A program made the translations under genes and the position numbers. From the NCBI GenBank assembly GCA_001724265.1, contig MEDY01000128.1, positions 1 to 64,000 of the forward strand: a DNA stretch of 64,000 bases. The letters run 5' to 3'. This stretch comes from Rhizaria sp. SCN 62-66 (taxonomy: Eukaryota; Rhizaria, unplaced). Of the stretch, positions 20,901 through 33,887 are shown piece by piece. Each line of letters starts with the position of its first letter. Position 1 is the stretch's first letter. The notes under the pieces were generated by a model, which had not been told where the DNA came from, did not search any database, and saw only the letters and a program-made list of their open reading frames with translations.

Positions 20901-23900
20901 CCTCTCAGCTGCAGCTCGCGGCCTCAGTCCTCCGCATCCGCCAGCAGCAGCAGCCGTCTCAGCAGCCTCAGCAGCAGACCGCGGCCGGGGCGGCCGGCAG
21001 CGACAACGTGGTGGCCGTCGCGGCCGCGGCCGCCGCCGCCGAGCGCGGTGGCAGCCGCAGCGCCGTGCTGGCTGCGCGCACCTTGGGCGCCACCACGCCG
21101 CTCCTGGCCGCGGCCGCCGCAGCCAAGGCGAAGCACCACGGCACCAGCGGCAGCGCCAACGACGGCGGCTCTAGCTCTAGCTCTAGCTCCAGCTCTGCAC
21201 TGTACGACGGCGGCGTCTCTGCGAGCGCAGCCAACAGCAGCAGCTTCGGTCCCTACGTCATCGGCGGCGCCAACGGCGGCGGCGGCGGCAGCGCGACAGC
21301 GTCGGCCGCCGCGTCCCCCTCGGCCTCGGCGACTGCGCTCGCCAGTCAACACGTCAGCGCCGCCGCCGCTGCCGCGGCTGCGCGCATCCGGTCCTCTTCC
21401 GCGGTCCTCGCGGGCGGCCTAACTTCCACCATGGGCGGCCTGACTTCGAACGCCAACGCGGCTTCTAATGCGAACAACAACAACACCACTGGGAGCAATG
21501 CAGTGAACAATGTGAACAACAACCACAACCACCAGGCGGCGTCGCTTCTGTCCTCGCTGCCGCCCGGCTTCGACCCCAATGCGGTCATCACCGAGGCGCT
21601 GCAGTCGGCGTCGGCGCTCGTGTCGCGCCTCGTGCCGCGGCTCCCGCAGCTCCCGCCGCAGCAGCAGCTGCAGTCGCAGTTGCAGCTGGTGCAACAATCG
21701 CAGGCTATGAACGGTGCCTCTAGCTCTAGCTCTAGCTCGACTGTCCCTGTGTCGACATCAGCTGCGCCCGCGTCAGCGCCTGCACCGGGTCTGGCTCCGG
21801 CCACGGGCACGGCCTCGGCGCTGGCTCCGGGCTCGGCGCTGGCGTCCGCCCCGGCGCCCGCGGTGACGCTGATCGGGCCCGCGCGCACTGCGTGCCCGTC
21901 CTCGTCCTCGGCCGCGGCGGCCATGCTTACCGGGCTGAGCCCGCTTGCCGCCAGCGGGCAGCCCTCGGCCGCCGACTCTGCCTCCGTGGCCGCCTCGGCC
22001 GCTGCGCTGCTGCTCGTCGGCGACGGGCGCCCGCACACTCACGTGGGCCGCGACGGCAGTCTGCTGGGGGCCGTGCCCTCCCCGCTCTCTGCCGAAGGCG
22101 TCAAGGCCATGGTCGCGCGCGGCCGCAGTCGCCACAGCCATGGCCACGGCCACGGCCACGGCCACGGCCACGGTCACTCGGGTGCTCACGGTCACTCGGC
22201 CGCCCACGGTCATCTGAGCGGCGCGGTGAGCCGCAGCGACAGCCAGGTCTCGGTCTCGGCGGCGGCCTCGCGGGCGGCGTCGGCCTCGGTCTCGGCCTCG
22301 GGGTCCGGCTCCGGCTCCGGCTCAGGGTCCGGCGTCAGCGGCGACGACGAGGACGACTACCGGCAGACCATCACCAGCGGCAGCTTCAAGACGAGCCCCA
22401 AGCACAGCAACAGCAACAGCAGTCGGCTGAGCAACACCAGCTCGAGCATCGTGAACCGGGGCTGGCGGAGCAGCGCCGGCCGCAGCGGCAATGGCAACGG
22501 CAATACAGCGATCACAGTGAGCCCCAAATCCGGGTCTCAGACCACGCAAAGTCCTCCCCAGAGCCAGAGCCAGAGCCAGAGTCAGCAGGGCCCCGTGTCG
22601 ATGGCGGACACCGACAGCGGCGCGGGGAGCGAGTCCGACTCGAACGTGAGCGCCCACAGTCACCAGACTGCGCACAGTCAGCAGACTGCTCACAGTCACC
22701 AAAGCGCATACAGTCAGGGCAGTGCCAATACCAACAACGGCAACGGCACTACCGCGACGCACGGCGGCAGCGGCAGCAGCAGCAGTTCTCTGAAGCGCAC
22801 TCTGCTCCTGTCCAGCACTAACGGCGGCGCGACCGCGAACATCAGCCTTAGCGCCCGCGCGGGCGTGTCTATGAGCAGCATCGGCAGCAATAGCAACAGC
22901 AACACCAGCAACAGCAACAGCACCAGCAGCAGCAACGCCAGTAATAACTACAACAACAACAACATTCGCTCGGCGTCGTCGCTGCTGCTCGCGCCGACGC
23001 CCTTGTCGCACACGCACTCTCTGATGCTGCACGGCAACGGCGCCACGAGCGCGATCAACGCCGCAATCAACAACAACATCTTGCGCGGCGGCGCCGGCAA
23101 CGTTACGCCGAGTCTGCTGACGCACTCGCTCAACCTCAGCGGCCTTGGCGGCGCAGGCACCCCCTTAGTCGCTCTAAGTACCCTGTCCTCCCGCCCCAAG
23201 CGCGCGCTGTCGCCGTACATGGGTCCCTCCAGCCTCGCCGGCACTGCCATGCCCCCTGTGGCTTCTACGATTACTGGTACTCCTGGCCCCGGCTCTGCTC
23301 TGGGCTCGACCGCCCTCCCGACCTCCGCTGCCGCTGCCGTCATTGGCGGACCTGCTGGCGCTGGCGCTGGCACGGGCGCTGCTGGAGCGAGTGCGAATGC
23401 GAGCGCGCCCGCCAAGCGGTCCCGGTCCAGCACCGCTGCCACCACGGCGACTGGCGTCATTCTGAGCAGCAACGGCTACTATAGCGACGATAACGCCAGC
23501 GTCATCCTCCCTGCCCACAGTCACTTCTCTGCCACCGCCGCCGCCACCGCCACTGCCACCGCCACCGCCGCTCCGACTGCGCCCGCTGCGACTACCGCCA
23601 ACGGTCTCACTCGTCCCCCTACGACAGCGACAACGACAGCGGCGACTGGTGCCTCTACAGCCAGCAGCAGCCACTGCAATAGCGCCTCGGCGGCCCTGGC
23701 GTCTCCGCTGTCCCCGCTGGCGGCGCCCGCCCCCTCCGAGGCGCCGCCGACGCTTCCGTTCCTGCTGGGCGCGCCGGCGCTGGTGCCGTCTGCCGCGCCC
23801 GTGGGCCTCATCGCCCCCTCGATGGCGGCCGCCGTCGGCGAGGCCGTGAAGAAGCTCGCGGCGCAGCACGCCTCGGCGCTCGCTATCACGCACGCCGGCG

Positions 23901-24562
23901 GCGCCGCCGCCGCCCCTGCGGGCCACGCGGCGGGTGCCGCGGCGAGTGGCGGGGCGAATGGCGGCGCGGGCGCGTTGTCGTCGCCGTCGCCGTCGCCGTC
24001 GCCAGCAGCAGCGGCGAACGTGCCTGCCGGGGCGAGCGTCTCTGGGGACATGTCGATGGTGTATCGGTACCAGCTGCAGCAGCTGCAAAGCAGTATCCAG
24101 CAGCTCTCTGCCGCCGCCGCCGCTGCTGCTGCTGCCTCCGCTACCAACGCCAACTCCAACACTGCTGCTGCTGCTGACTCCGCTGCGTCCTCGCCCTTGA
24201 AGCTGCAGTCCCAGTCTCAGTCGGCGGCTGGGGCTGCGACTGCGAGCGCAGGCCCCAGCCCCACGGTCAGCCTCGCGGCCATCACGACCCTCTCGGGCTC
24301 CGGCTCGGGCCCGGCGCCAGCGTCGGGGGCCGTGCCCGCAGCGGCGGCGCTGCTGGGCTCCGCGCTCGCGCCGCCCCCGCTGTCGACCACCACCTCCCTC
24401 GCCACGGCCACCGCCTCCCTGCCCAGCTCGCTCTCGAGCTCTGGCCCTGGCGCTGGCGCTGGCCCTGTGATGGCGTTGATGCCGCTCACTGCGCCGTCCA
24501 CCGGCTCGTCGAGCCTGTCGTCCGCCGCCGTCGCCACAGCTACCGCCGCCATCTCAGCCGCC

Positions 24563-24594
<32 letters not shown>

Positions 24595-27500
24595 CAACAC
24601 AGCCGCTGCCGGTGCGAACACAGCTGCTGCGAACGGTCACCCGGCCGCCTCAGCAGTTCCAGTCGTGCCGGCAGGCGGGCTGACTTCCACCGCGGCGCCG
24701 TCGGTGCCGATCACGGCCGTGCTCGAGGCTTACCGCGCTCTCGACGACTTCTCGTCGATTTTCTCTGTGCTGGACGCAGGGCAGAAGCGCGCGCTGCTGG
24801 TGATGCAGCAAACGCTGCTCAAGGTCAGCGAGGCGCAGCTGGCGCAGCTGCCGCAGGGCAGCAGCAACGGCAACCACAACAACGCGGGCAACTACAGTGC
24901 CGCGAACAGCTACGGCGCGGGCACGGGCGCCGGCTACCCCTACAGCAGTCCCGGCAGGAGCACCGCCGCTAGCGCCTCCGCGAGCACCGCGAACACGAGC
25001 AGAACCAACAGCGGCTACAGCAATGGCGGCTACGACAGCGTCTCTGCCGGCAGCGCCAGCTCCAGCGCCAACGCCAGCGGCGGCGGCGGCAAGTGGCGTG
25101 CTCCGTCTCACTTACAGCATCAGCAGCAGCATCAGCAGCAGAGCAGTGCTGCTGGTGGCGGCGCCGGCTTAGCGACGACGCTGGCTGCGCCCACCGCTAT
25201 CTCGGCGGCCAACGCCGCCAGTCATGGCACTGGCGGCCAGCCGCGCGTCTCAGCCGTTCAGACCAGCAGCAGCGCGAGCGCGAGTCATACCGCCAGCAAC
25301 GGCTCGATGATGCTCGTCAGCGGTAGAGGCAGTAGCAACGGCACCACCAGCAGCGCCGCCGCGACCGGCACCGGCGCCGGCACCGTCGCCGTCGGCGTTG
25401 GAGGCAAGCTGATCGGCAGAGACGCGCTCGACGCCGACGCCGCGGCCGCAAACGGCGGGATGTTCAACGGCCTCCGTCTCAACGCTCCCATAGACGACGA
25501 ACAGGGAGACATCAGTGACCTCTTGGACCACTTGGACCTCAGCATGCTCATCGCGCTGGCCGAGTCGGACACGCCCCCCGACACCTCAGCCACCACTCCG
25601 GTCCCTGACAGCAGCGGCAGCGGCGGCAGCGGCAGCAGCGGCGGCAGCGGTGGTGCGAACGCGAGGCTCAGTGCCAAGGGCTCTAGCTCTAGCTCTAGCT
25701 CCAACTCTAGCTCTAGCTCTAGCTCTAGTGGCAGCGGCAGCGGCAACGGCAGCGGCAGCGGCGCGAGCTGCAGCGCTAGAGCGCGCAAGGCTCAGGTAGC
25801 CTTGCGCGACGCCGCCCGCAGTGTCCTCAACACCTACCAGCACACCCCCAGCAAGAGCACCGACGCGAACAGCTCCAGCCACACGAGCAATGGCAACGGC
25901 TCGAGCGCGCGGGTCGCCGGCTCCAGTCCCTTCGGCAGCAGCCGCTCTGTGTCCGGCGGCGGCAGCGGCGGTGGCTCCGGCGCCGCTGCGGGCGCGGCGG
26001 CGGCGCGGTACAACAACGCGGGCCACTTCAGCGCAACGAGTGTGGTCAACTTCAGCGCTGTGGCCACCTCGCTGGGGCTCGATGCCGGCAAGCTCAAGCA
26101 CTTCATCCGGGAGCTGGCCGCGCGCAACCTCGCCTCCAACAGCGTTGTCGTTGCTCCCTCGACCTCTCTCTCCAGCCCCAGAGCCAGCGGCGCCGGCAGC
26201 AACAGCAACAACAACAGTGCCGTCGGCCTCGGGAGCCGGAGTAGCACCGCGGTGACCGTGAGCACCCCGTCCCGTGGCGGCCTCATGGGCGACGGCGACG
26301 GCGACGACCTCGACCAGTTCGACGGCCAGAGAGGCGCGGGTGCGGGCGGCGGCGGCGGCGGCGGCGGCGGGCTCAAGGCGTTGGGCGCGGCCGGCGGTGG
26401 CGGCAACCCGGTGCTGGGGCGCGTCGGTGGCAACCGAGCCGTGTGCGCGCTCTCGGCTGCCGCGACGGCCGCGGCGCCGACGCGGACCGACTCGCTGCAG
26501 CAGCCGCCCAACGCGCTGGGCGTGACGGGGCAGGAGCTGCTGCTGATTCGCCGCGCCGTGGCCGCCAAGGTGGGCATGACGGTGGGGCCGGCCATCGGGA
26601 ACGACATTGACATCGTGTCGCTGGCCAAGGCGGGTATGATCGACCGCAAGAGCATCTGGGACACCGACGGCGGCAACAGCAGCAACAGCAACAGCAACAA
26701 CGGCAGCATTGCTAACGCCAACAGCATGAACAACGCGATCACGAACATCATCAACAACAGCACCGGCGGCGGCAACAGCGGCGTCGGCCTCGGCAGCGCT
26801 AGCACCAGCACCACGCCGCTGCACCTGCCCGTCCCCAACGGCGGCAACGGCGGCGGCAGCGGCGGCGGCGGCAATGGCGGGAGCATGCTCTCTCTGTTCG
26901 ACTTAGGTAGTTTTGGCGCCACTCCTTCCTCGTCGGCCCGTCTGGGGCCCATCCCGCACAGCGGCGGTCTCGGCGGCCTTAGCGGCCTCGGCGGCGCCAG
27001 CGGCGGCGGCGCGGTCAACGCGACGCCCAGGCACTCGAGCATCACGACCAGCAACGGCGTCAATAACGGCAGCACGGGCGACCTGCTCTCCAGCTCCAGC
27101 CCCGGGCCCGGCGCGGGCGCGCTGTCATTGGACCTCGTGGACCTCCGTCTGCCGCTGAGCACGCTCATGGCTGACGGCGACGACGGCGACTCCAGCGGCA
27201 GCCGCAGCAGTCGCGGCCGCAGCAGCAACAGCAGCGACGCGAACAAGGGCGGCTCGGGCGCCGGCGGGGGCTCTTACTCCACCGCCGCGCCTGTATCGGT
27301 CTTCGTCTCCGGCTCCAGCTCGAGCTCCAACTCCGGCTCCGGCAGTACACCTGCCAACGAGAGCGCCAGCTCCAGCTCTAACTCTAGCTCTAGCGTGAAC
27401 AGTGCTAGCGCCAGTGCCAGCGCCAGCGCCAGCGCCTCTAGCGCGCGCGCGGCGGCCCGGTCTGCCTCGGGGGCGGCCAACGCGGCGGCGCTGGGACTGC

Positions 27501-29041
27501 TGCCGCTGCCGCTGCCGCCCGTGTCTGTCTCGCTGCCGACGCCGCTGCCGACGCCCTTCACGACGACGGCGGGCCCGCTCTACGCGCCCTTCGCACCGTC
27601 GCCGCAGTCGGCGCTGGTGGCCGCCGCCGCAGGGACCCCTACCATTGACGGCGACGACGATACAGAGGCAGTCACAGGCGTCGGGCTGGGGATGGGCGCC
27701 GGCAGCGGCGACGGCGCCGGCGACGGCGGCGACGGTGGCGGCGACGGCAGCGACCGGGCTGGCAGCAGAGGCCGAGTCATCAGTGGTGGCAGCGGCAGCA
27801 GCGGCGGCAGCGGCCGTCCCATGAACATCAACAACAACAGCAACGGCAACAATTCGAACTCTAGTTCGAGCTTTAGCGCTGTCGTCATCGGCGGCGGCGG
27901 CGGCCGGGCGAGCGCGAGCGCGACGCCCAGCAAGCCGTTGGCCCTCGCGGCCATCGTGCCGTCCTCCGCGCTCGCCTCACTGGACGCCGGCGCCGCTTCG
28001 ACCTCCGCGACGACCACTGCCACTGCGGCTGCGGCCGCGGCTCTGCGCGTCCCGGCCGCCAGCACGGGCAACCCCGCGGGCACCCTCCGCTCCAACGCCC
28101 GCCTCAGCTCCGCATCCAGCGCCCACGCGGCCAATCCCGGCGCCGCTGCCCACAGCTCGAGCAGCAGCGGCAGCGGCAGCACTGACAAGCGGCTGCCCGG
28201 CGGGTTTGTGCTGCGGCCGTCAGCGCTGGCCGTGGCGGCCTCGGCCGAGCCCGGCGCGCGCGTGCTCATCGACACGCTCGACCCCACCGCCTTCGGCTAC
28301 GCACCCGTGCCTGTGCCCGTCTCCAGCAGCATCAACGCCCACGGCAACGCCACTGCTGCTACGAGCGCGAGTGCGGCTGCGGAGGGTCATGCTGGCTTCA
28401 GCGGCAGCAGCACGCTCGGTCTGTTGCGGGAGGCAAACACTTACACTAGCGCCAACAACTCGAGCTCCAGCTCCAGCTCCAGCTCGAGCTCTGGCTCTAG
28501 CAGCAGCAGCAACAGCAATCGCAGTAGCTTCGACGCGCAGCAACACATGCCCGTGCCAGTGCCGCTGCCGCTTCCTTCGGCCCTCGCGCGCCAGTTCTCC
28601 ACCGCGGTCAACGCCACCGGCGCTGGCGCGGAGGCCGTCTCGGTGCTGCCGCTGCCGCCGTCGATTGTGCGGTCGTCGACGGTGGTGGACTCGGCGACGG
28701 GCCGCGTCTCGCTCGCGGCCAGCGCGCACGACATGGGCCTCGACCTCGCCGCGCTGCTCGCGGTCTTCGTCGGCGAGAGCCCGTGGACGAGTCTCAACGC
28801 ATACGCGCAGCAACAGCGGCAGCAGCAGCTCCCGGAGACTGCGCAACAGCAGCGGCAGCAGCAACAGCAACAACAACAGCAGCAGCAGCGGCAACAGCTG
28901 CCGATTGTTGCTGCGAGCAGCAGCATCAGTTCGAATGCGGACGCTGATGCCGGTGCGAGCGCTGGTGCGAGTGCTGCTGTGGTCATTGACAAGGCTGGCA
29001 GCGGCGGCGCTGTGAAGCTCAGTATGAGCGATGATCTCTAA
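17960..29041 (+). CDS. Giant low-complexity protein with CDCA7-type zinc finger
   Basis: An uninterrupted frame of 3693 codons ending in TAA. The recognisable domain is at about residues 369-439: C-H-Q-C, a lone Cys, C-F-P-C-L-A-R-T-Y, W-V-C-P-A-C-C-G-R-C-N-C-A-A-C-K-R. This is the four-CXXC zinc finger of the CDCA7/R1 family (zf-4CXXC_R1). CDCA7 proteins bind hemimethylated or non-B DNA and recruit the HELLS remodeller. Lys replaces the usual Arg after the first C-x-x-C, and the loop before F-C differs, so it may belong to the divergent class. The rest is Ala, Ser, Gly, Asn and His-Gly repeats with a poly-Gln patch near the C terminus. A nuclear, chromatin-linked role is an inference from the finger alone. 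The frame is real: codon use is uniform, and 11 kb without a stop in one frame is not expected by chance. Confidence 0.82.
22131..22211 (+). repeat. His-Gly repeat (GGCCAC/GGTCAC units)
   Basis: Tandem six-base units encode alternating His and Gly or Ser. Similar tracts occur at about 19800, 20020 and 20440-20480. His-Gly runs often bind metals or drive condensation, but no evidence is available here. Confidence 0.7.
25680..25733 (+). repeat. Ser tract from TCTAGC hexamer repeat
   Basis: Nearly perfect TCT-AGC (with TCC-AGC) repeats encode poly-Ser. The same hexamer array recurs at 21172-21200 and 21717-21738. Confidence 0.75.
28848..28901 (+). repeat. CAG/CAA poly-Gln microsatellite
   Basis: A run of Gln codons, mixed CAG and CAA with a few CGG (Arg), near the C terminus of the giant protein. 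Confidence 0.8.
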
Positions 29042-30334
29042 TCAATGCACTTCTGTGATATTAACGATGACAACGATGAAATGAGCAGCAACAATACGAG
29101 GATAGCGATTAACAACATTAGCACAGACTCGAATCATTCTTTGACTCTTGTCTTTGTTTTAGCTTGTTGTTTTGTTGTTTGTGTTGTTCTTTCAGTTGTT
29201 TTCGCAATAATCGCGTTGTGTCTTCCTGTTTGTCATTGTTTGTTGCGTGATATGATTACGACAACAACTTCTCATACTGCTTATGCACAATACTCGTGCT
29301 ACTCGTGCAATGTTAAAATTACAAACTATTTGTTGACTATGTAACTGAGTTCTGTCTGTCTTAGGCCTTCACATTGCTTTGCATGTGTTTCAGTCAGTCT
29401 CAGTCTCAGTTTAAGTTTCGTTTTCATAAGTTTCCTTTTCAGTTCCGAGTCACTTTGCGCTTCCGTCTTAAGATTTCCTCTCCTCCCGTCACCATTCATC
29501 GCCTTCATCCTCCTCTTTCTTTTACCTCTAACTCTATTCTTTAACTCCAGACTCCTCCTTGGGCTGTGATGTACTGTGCCGTGCCTTGCTTTATTTGCAG
29601 CGGCACAGCATGCAGCGCAGCGCAACCAGTTAGATTTGTGTTCAATGAATCTCATTTTCGCTCCCATCCAGTATATCCCTTTCCTTCCTTACCCCGTTCT
29701 TCTGACTCCTGTCTCTTCCGTTTCAGCTTTCTTTGTGTTCATTTCCTGCACGCTGTCAAATGTTGTACATGTGATATGTTGTTTTTTTACGTGATATGTT
29801 TTGCGTTTTTGCGATTCCCTTTCCCCGTCCACCACCCACCTGTGTACCCTTGTACTTATCACTCTCGAGATATTTAGTTTTGGTTTTTCAGAAATACATT
29901 CTATTTATTAATCCACATAATAGTTTCACACGAAACACGAAAACAACGTATCCTATCCGAGATATCACTCCGAAACTATGTTTAGCCACGAGTCACTTTC
30001 TTGCACACTAGACGGTGTGTCCGTCTCGGTTGCTCGCTTCGCGAAGCAAGCAGGATGGGTGAGGCCGCGATACGCAAAGCACTTTTTCATCTGTCGTCCA
30101 TCGATAATTTCTTCTAAAACTCCACTAAAGAGCGAAAAATCGGGCTTTTATGCCAGTGAATTTTACTTGTTTGCGCTAATTATCTCTTGATTGCTTCTAT
30201 CCCGGCTCTTTCGCACGCAGCTTTTGCACTCTCCCAACCCACACCCCCGCACACTCGTTCGGCCCCGCTTTCCGCCGCGCCGTTTTCTTTTTTTGCAAGG
30301 CGTCTGCCTCCACGGCCTGTAACCCCTTTGCACG
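29042..30334. other. Intergenic, 3' region of the giant gene and RIO2 promoter
   Basis: T-rich spacer with no gene recognised. The last 150 bases before the RIO2 start are CT-rich, like other leaders in this window. Confidence 0.6.
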
Positions 30335-32038
30335 ATGGTCCTCCTCGACGTGAACATCCTCCGTTTCCTGAACAAGGAGCACTTCCGCGCGCTTACCGCG
30401 GTGGAGATGGGAATGCGCAACCACGATGTAGTGCCCACGCGCCTCATCGCCGCCCTGGCACGCATCACCAGCGCCAACATCCACTCGACGCTCGGTCAGC
30501 TCGCCAAGTTCCGCCTCGTGCGCCACACGTCGCAGCCCTACGACGGCTACCGCCTGACGTACATGGGGTACGACTACCTCGCGCTCAAGGCCTTGGTCAA
30601 CAAGGGCCTCATCAAGGGCCTGGGCCGCCAGATCGGCGTCGGCAAGGAGTCTGACATCTATGAGGTCATCAACAACAACGACGAAGTGCTCGTGCTCAAG
30701 ATCCACCGCCTCGGCCGCATCTGCTTCCGTAACATCAAGGAAAAGCGCGACTACCTGGGCAAGCGTAAACACTCGTCGTTCATGTACATGTCGCGCCTGG
30801 CTGCGACGCGCGAGTTCGCCTACCTCAAGGCTATCTACGACGAAGGTTTCCCTACGCCGACGCCGTACGAGATCAACCGGCACTGCATCCTGATGTCGAT
30901 GGCGGACGGCTACCCGATGGGCGCGGTGGGCAAGCTGCGCAACCCGGAAAAGGTGTACAACACGCTCATGAACCTCGTGACGCGCTTCGCCGAGCTGGGG
31001 CTCATCCACGGCGACTTCAACGAGTTCAACCTCCTCATCTCGCGCAACGAAGACGTAACCGTGATCGACTTCCCGCAGATGATCTCGACGAACCACCCGA
31101 ACGCGGAGGAGACGTTCAACCGCGACGTCGACGGCGTGCACAACTTCTTCAAGAAGAAGATGGGCTACGACTTCCCCACCAAGCCCCGCTTCGTGCGCGT
31201 CGCCGGCGGCGAGGGCGGCGGCGAGGGCAAGAAGGGCCAGCGCACGGGCGTGAACCTGGACGTCGCGCTCAAGGTCTCGGGTGCCCTGACGCGGGAGGAG
31301 GCGCGCGATCTGGACAAGGCCATGGCCAACGAGCGCGCGGCGCTGCTGGCGGGCGAGTACGACGACGTGGACAGCGACGGCGAGATCTGCAGCGATGAGG
31401 ACGGCGACGAGGGCGACGACGTTGAGGAGGAGGAGGAGGAGGCTGAGCTCGACGAGGAGGACGCCGACGCCGACGGCGACGAGGACGAAGACGAGGACGA
31501 GGATGAGGACGAGGACGACGAGGAAGAGGAGGAAGAGGCTGCAGTGGTCCGCTCTCGCAAGCAGCGCTCGACGACGCACGGGCACCACACGATGAACGCG
31601 AACCGGCGCCTGCGCGCGCACGGCATCGTGGACCCCGCGGCCCGCGACGACGACGAGGACGGCGTCGGCAAGCAGATCCTGCTCACCACGGCCCAGCTCG
31701 GCGGGCTTGAGCTCCAGGACGAGGACGGCGGCGACGGCGGCGGCGCCGTTGACCTGGACGGCATCCCCACGCTCACCGATGACGACGGCGACGACGCCGA
31801 AGACGAGGACGAGGACGAGGACGACGAGGAAACCGCCGCCGCCAAGGCCAGCCTGGTCGGCGCGGGCCGCCGCAAGCCGCGCAAGGTGGGGCCCATGGGG
31901 CAGGCTGCTGTGCGCGCGCGCGTGCGCGAGGCCCACTCCAAGAGCGTGTTCAAGACCAAGATCAAGATGAGCAAGAACAAGCACAAGGAGGCCAAGGCGC
32001 GGCGCGAGGTGCGCGAAATCAAGGCGATGTACAAGTAA
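30335..32038 (+). CDS. RIOK2: RIO2 atypical protein kinase/ATPase (RIOK2)
   Basis: 567 residues, single exon, stop TAA; close to the usual eukaryotic length. The N-terminal winged helix (about 1-95, containing N-K-E-H-F-R-A-L-T-A-V-E-M-G) is followed by the RIO fold. That has the nucleotide loop G-V-G-K-E-S-D-I-Y-E-V (about 101-111), the catalytic H-G-D-F-N-E-F-N (about 224-231) and the metal-binding D-F-P-Q-M. RIO2 binds pre-40S particles and drives late 18S rRNA and small-subunit maturation in the cytoplasm. The C-terminal 200 residues include long Asp/Glu runs, then a basic end, longer in acidic content than typical. All catalytic residues are present. Confidence 0.97.
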   Translation: MVLLDVNILRFLNKEHFRALTAVEMGMRNHDVVPTRLIAALARITSANIHSTLGQLAKFRLVRHTSQPYDGYRLTYMGYDYLALKALVNKGLIKGLGRQIGVGKESDIYEVINNNDEVLVLKIHRLGRICFRNIKEKRDYLGKRKHSSFMYMSRLAATREFAYLKAIYDEGFPTPTPYEINRHCILMSMADGYPMGAVGKLRNPEKVYNTLMNLVTRFAELGLIHGDFNEFNLLISRNEDVTVIDFPQMISTNHPNAEETFNRDVDGVHNFFKKKMGYDFPTKPRFVRVAGGEGGGEGKKGQRTGVNLDVALKVSGALTREEARDLDKAMANERAALLAGEYDDVDSDGEICSDEDGDEGDDVEEEEEEAELDEEDADADGDEDEDEDEDEDEDDEEEEEEAAVVRSRKQRSTTHGHHTMNANRRLRAHGIVDPAARDDDEDGVGKQILLTTAQLGGLELQDEDGGDGGGAVDLDGIPTLTDDDGDDAEDEDEDEDDEETAAAKASLVGAGRRKPRKVGPMGQAAVRARVREAHSKSVFKTKIKMSKNKHKEAKARREVREIKAMYK

Positions 32039-32688
32039 GCAGTTTGACCCAAAAGCGATGGCCAAGCTGGCTCGCTGTTTGCTTTAGCATGCGTGTTGCG
32101 TCTTACTTTGATATATTCTTCTCGTTGTTATTATTTAGTCGTTTTGAGTTTTGCCGCTCTTACGAGCGTCTTCATCGTCTTGGTGTTCATTTCATAGTCG
32201 AGGTTGAGCCTTCATTGCTGTAGTTTGAGACAAGATAAACAGTTCTATACTATTAGAATTCTGTCAAATACAAACATACAATATAAACAACATCTCTGTG
32301 CTAATTTTGTTTGAATCTGTTCTCAATCGGTCACGTGCTCCCACAACTGCATGAAACATAACTTCTCATGATAGAACTCGACCAGACAGTTGATTTTAGA
32401 AAAAATATTGATTTTTAAAGCAAAAACAGCTTTATTACATCTATTTTAAGAAATTTAAGGCAATATAAGAAAATTTCATCCATTAAATCTTCTGACAGTG
32501 ATTTTTCAAGTGTGACAAAAAAGAATGGTCGCATGATGTACGTATAAGCGTTCGGAACAGCATTTTATTAAATACAATCAAACAATAACCTAAACAAGAG
32601 AAGTGAAAATAAATTTCTGAATAAACATAGATATATCACTTATACTCGTTCTCACAATCAATCATATCAATCGTCAGCCCGTTGCCGC
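32039..32688. other. Convergent intergenic spacer
   Basis: AT-rich spacer between the 3' ends of RIO2 (+) and PEX7 (-). No gene was seen; it presumably holds both polyadenylation regions. Confidence 0.6.
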
Positions 32689-33887
32689 TTAGAGCGACGA
32701 GGGGACTTCGCAGCTGGAGGCGCGGCCGCCCCAAGTCATCGCGGCCTTGTTGTAGATGCGCACGGTCTTGTCCCAGGACGAGCTGGCGATGAGCCCGTCC
32801 TCGAAGTTGCTCACATCGACACCGTAGACGACCTCGGTGTGGCCATCGAACGCCGCCAGCAGCGGGCCGCTGCCGACGCGCGCCGCGGTGCTGGCGGTGT
32901 CCCAGAGCGCGACGGACATGTCGAACGAGGCCGAGACGAGCTCGCCGTCCTTGTGCGGCGAGGCCTTAAGCCAGCGCACGTTGCCGTCGTGGCCTGCCAG
33001 CACCTTGACCGGCGCGCGGTAGTTGCGCACGTCCCAAACCTTGATCACCTTGTCGCTGCCGGCCGTGTAGAGCTCGTGCTCGTTGTACTTGCTCCAGTCG
33101 ACCGCCATGACCTCCCCGCGTGGCACAGCGGCAATGGAGCACGCGGACCGCGCGTCCGAAGTGTCCCAGATCTTGACCAGCCCGTCGGCGGCACCCGTGG
33201 CGAACATGTCGCCGTAGCGCGGGTGCCACGCCTGGCAGTACACGTGCCCCGAGTGTTCCGCGAAGGTGCGCACGCTCGCGGCGCGCTGCACGGTCCACAG
33301 CTTTGTCGTCTGGTCCCACGACGAGGACAGCAGGCTCTGCGAGTCCGCAATGCCGTACTGTACGGCGAAGACCTCGCCGCGGTGCTCTTTGTACGTCTGC
33401 AGGACGGCGTTGGACTTGTAGTCCCAGATCGTGACATGGCCCTGGCCGTCGCCGATCGCGATCACCGACGCCGAGGACTGCGACCAGGAGCACGAGAAGA
33501 CCGGCTCGGGCGTAGTGAAAGAGGCGAGCAGGCGCGGCGTTGGCGAGGAGATGTCGTAGATGCACTGCGCGCCCTTGCCAACGACGAAGTAGTTGGACGC
33601 CGTCGCGACCGCCAGCAGCGACGGCTCGAACGGGGAGAACTCGACCTGGTTGCAGGGCAAAACAAAGCGGGGTTAACAAAAGATTTTGGAAACACAAATA
33701 ATATTGAAGCCATTCAGATGTCGGGAGAGTTTGATCAAAGCATAGCTGATTGATGTTGTGTTTGTACGAATGGTATGAGTGCGTGAAGTTCGATAGAACG
33801 CGGACAGAGCAAAGGCGAAGTGACTGATAGAAGACGTACGACACCGCCCTGGTTCTCAAGGTTAATGACCTTCACACCGAGAGACAT
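32689..33887 (-). CDS. PEX7: Peroxin 7, PTS2 import receptor
   Basis: Exons are 33887..33840 and 33645..32689 (donor GTACGT, acceptor ACCAG), 334 residues, stop TAA. The first 16 residues come from the short exon, followed by V-E-F-S-P-F-E-P-S-L-L, the usual PEX7 start of the first WD repeat. Six to seven WD40 repeats follow, with PEX7-type Y-K-E-H-R-G-E-V, S-S-S-W-D-Q-T-T-K-L-W and W-S-K-Y-N-E-H-E-L motifs. PEX7 carries proteins with an N-terminal PTS2 signal to the peroxisome with a PEX5- or PEX20-type partner. Length and repeat order match the family, so this organism very likely has PTS2-dependent peroxisomes. Confidence 0.95.

Noticed and set aside
22131-22211. Tandem short repeats as a CRISPR-like or satellite array
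   Set aside because: The units are in frame, encode His-Gly and have no spacers; this is protein low complexity.
30197-32065. A 622-codon open frame antisense to RIO2, and similar long antisense frames at 47585-49456, 1533-2960 and 15337-16395
   Set aside because: GC-rich codons ending in C or G leave few stops on the opposite strand. The sense frames have clear domains and the antisense ones do not.
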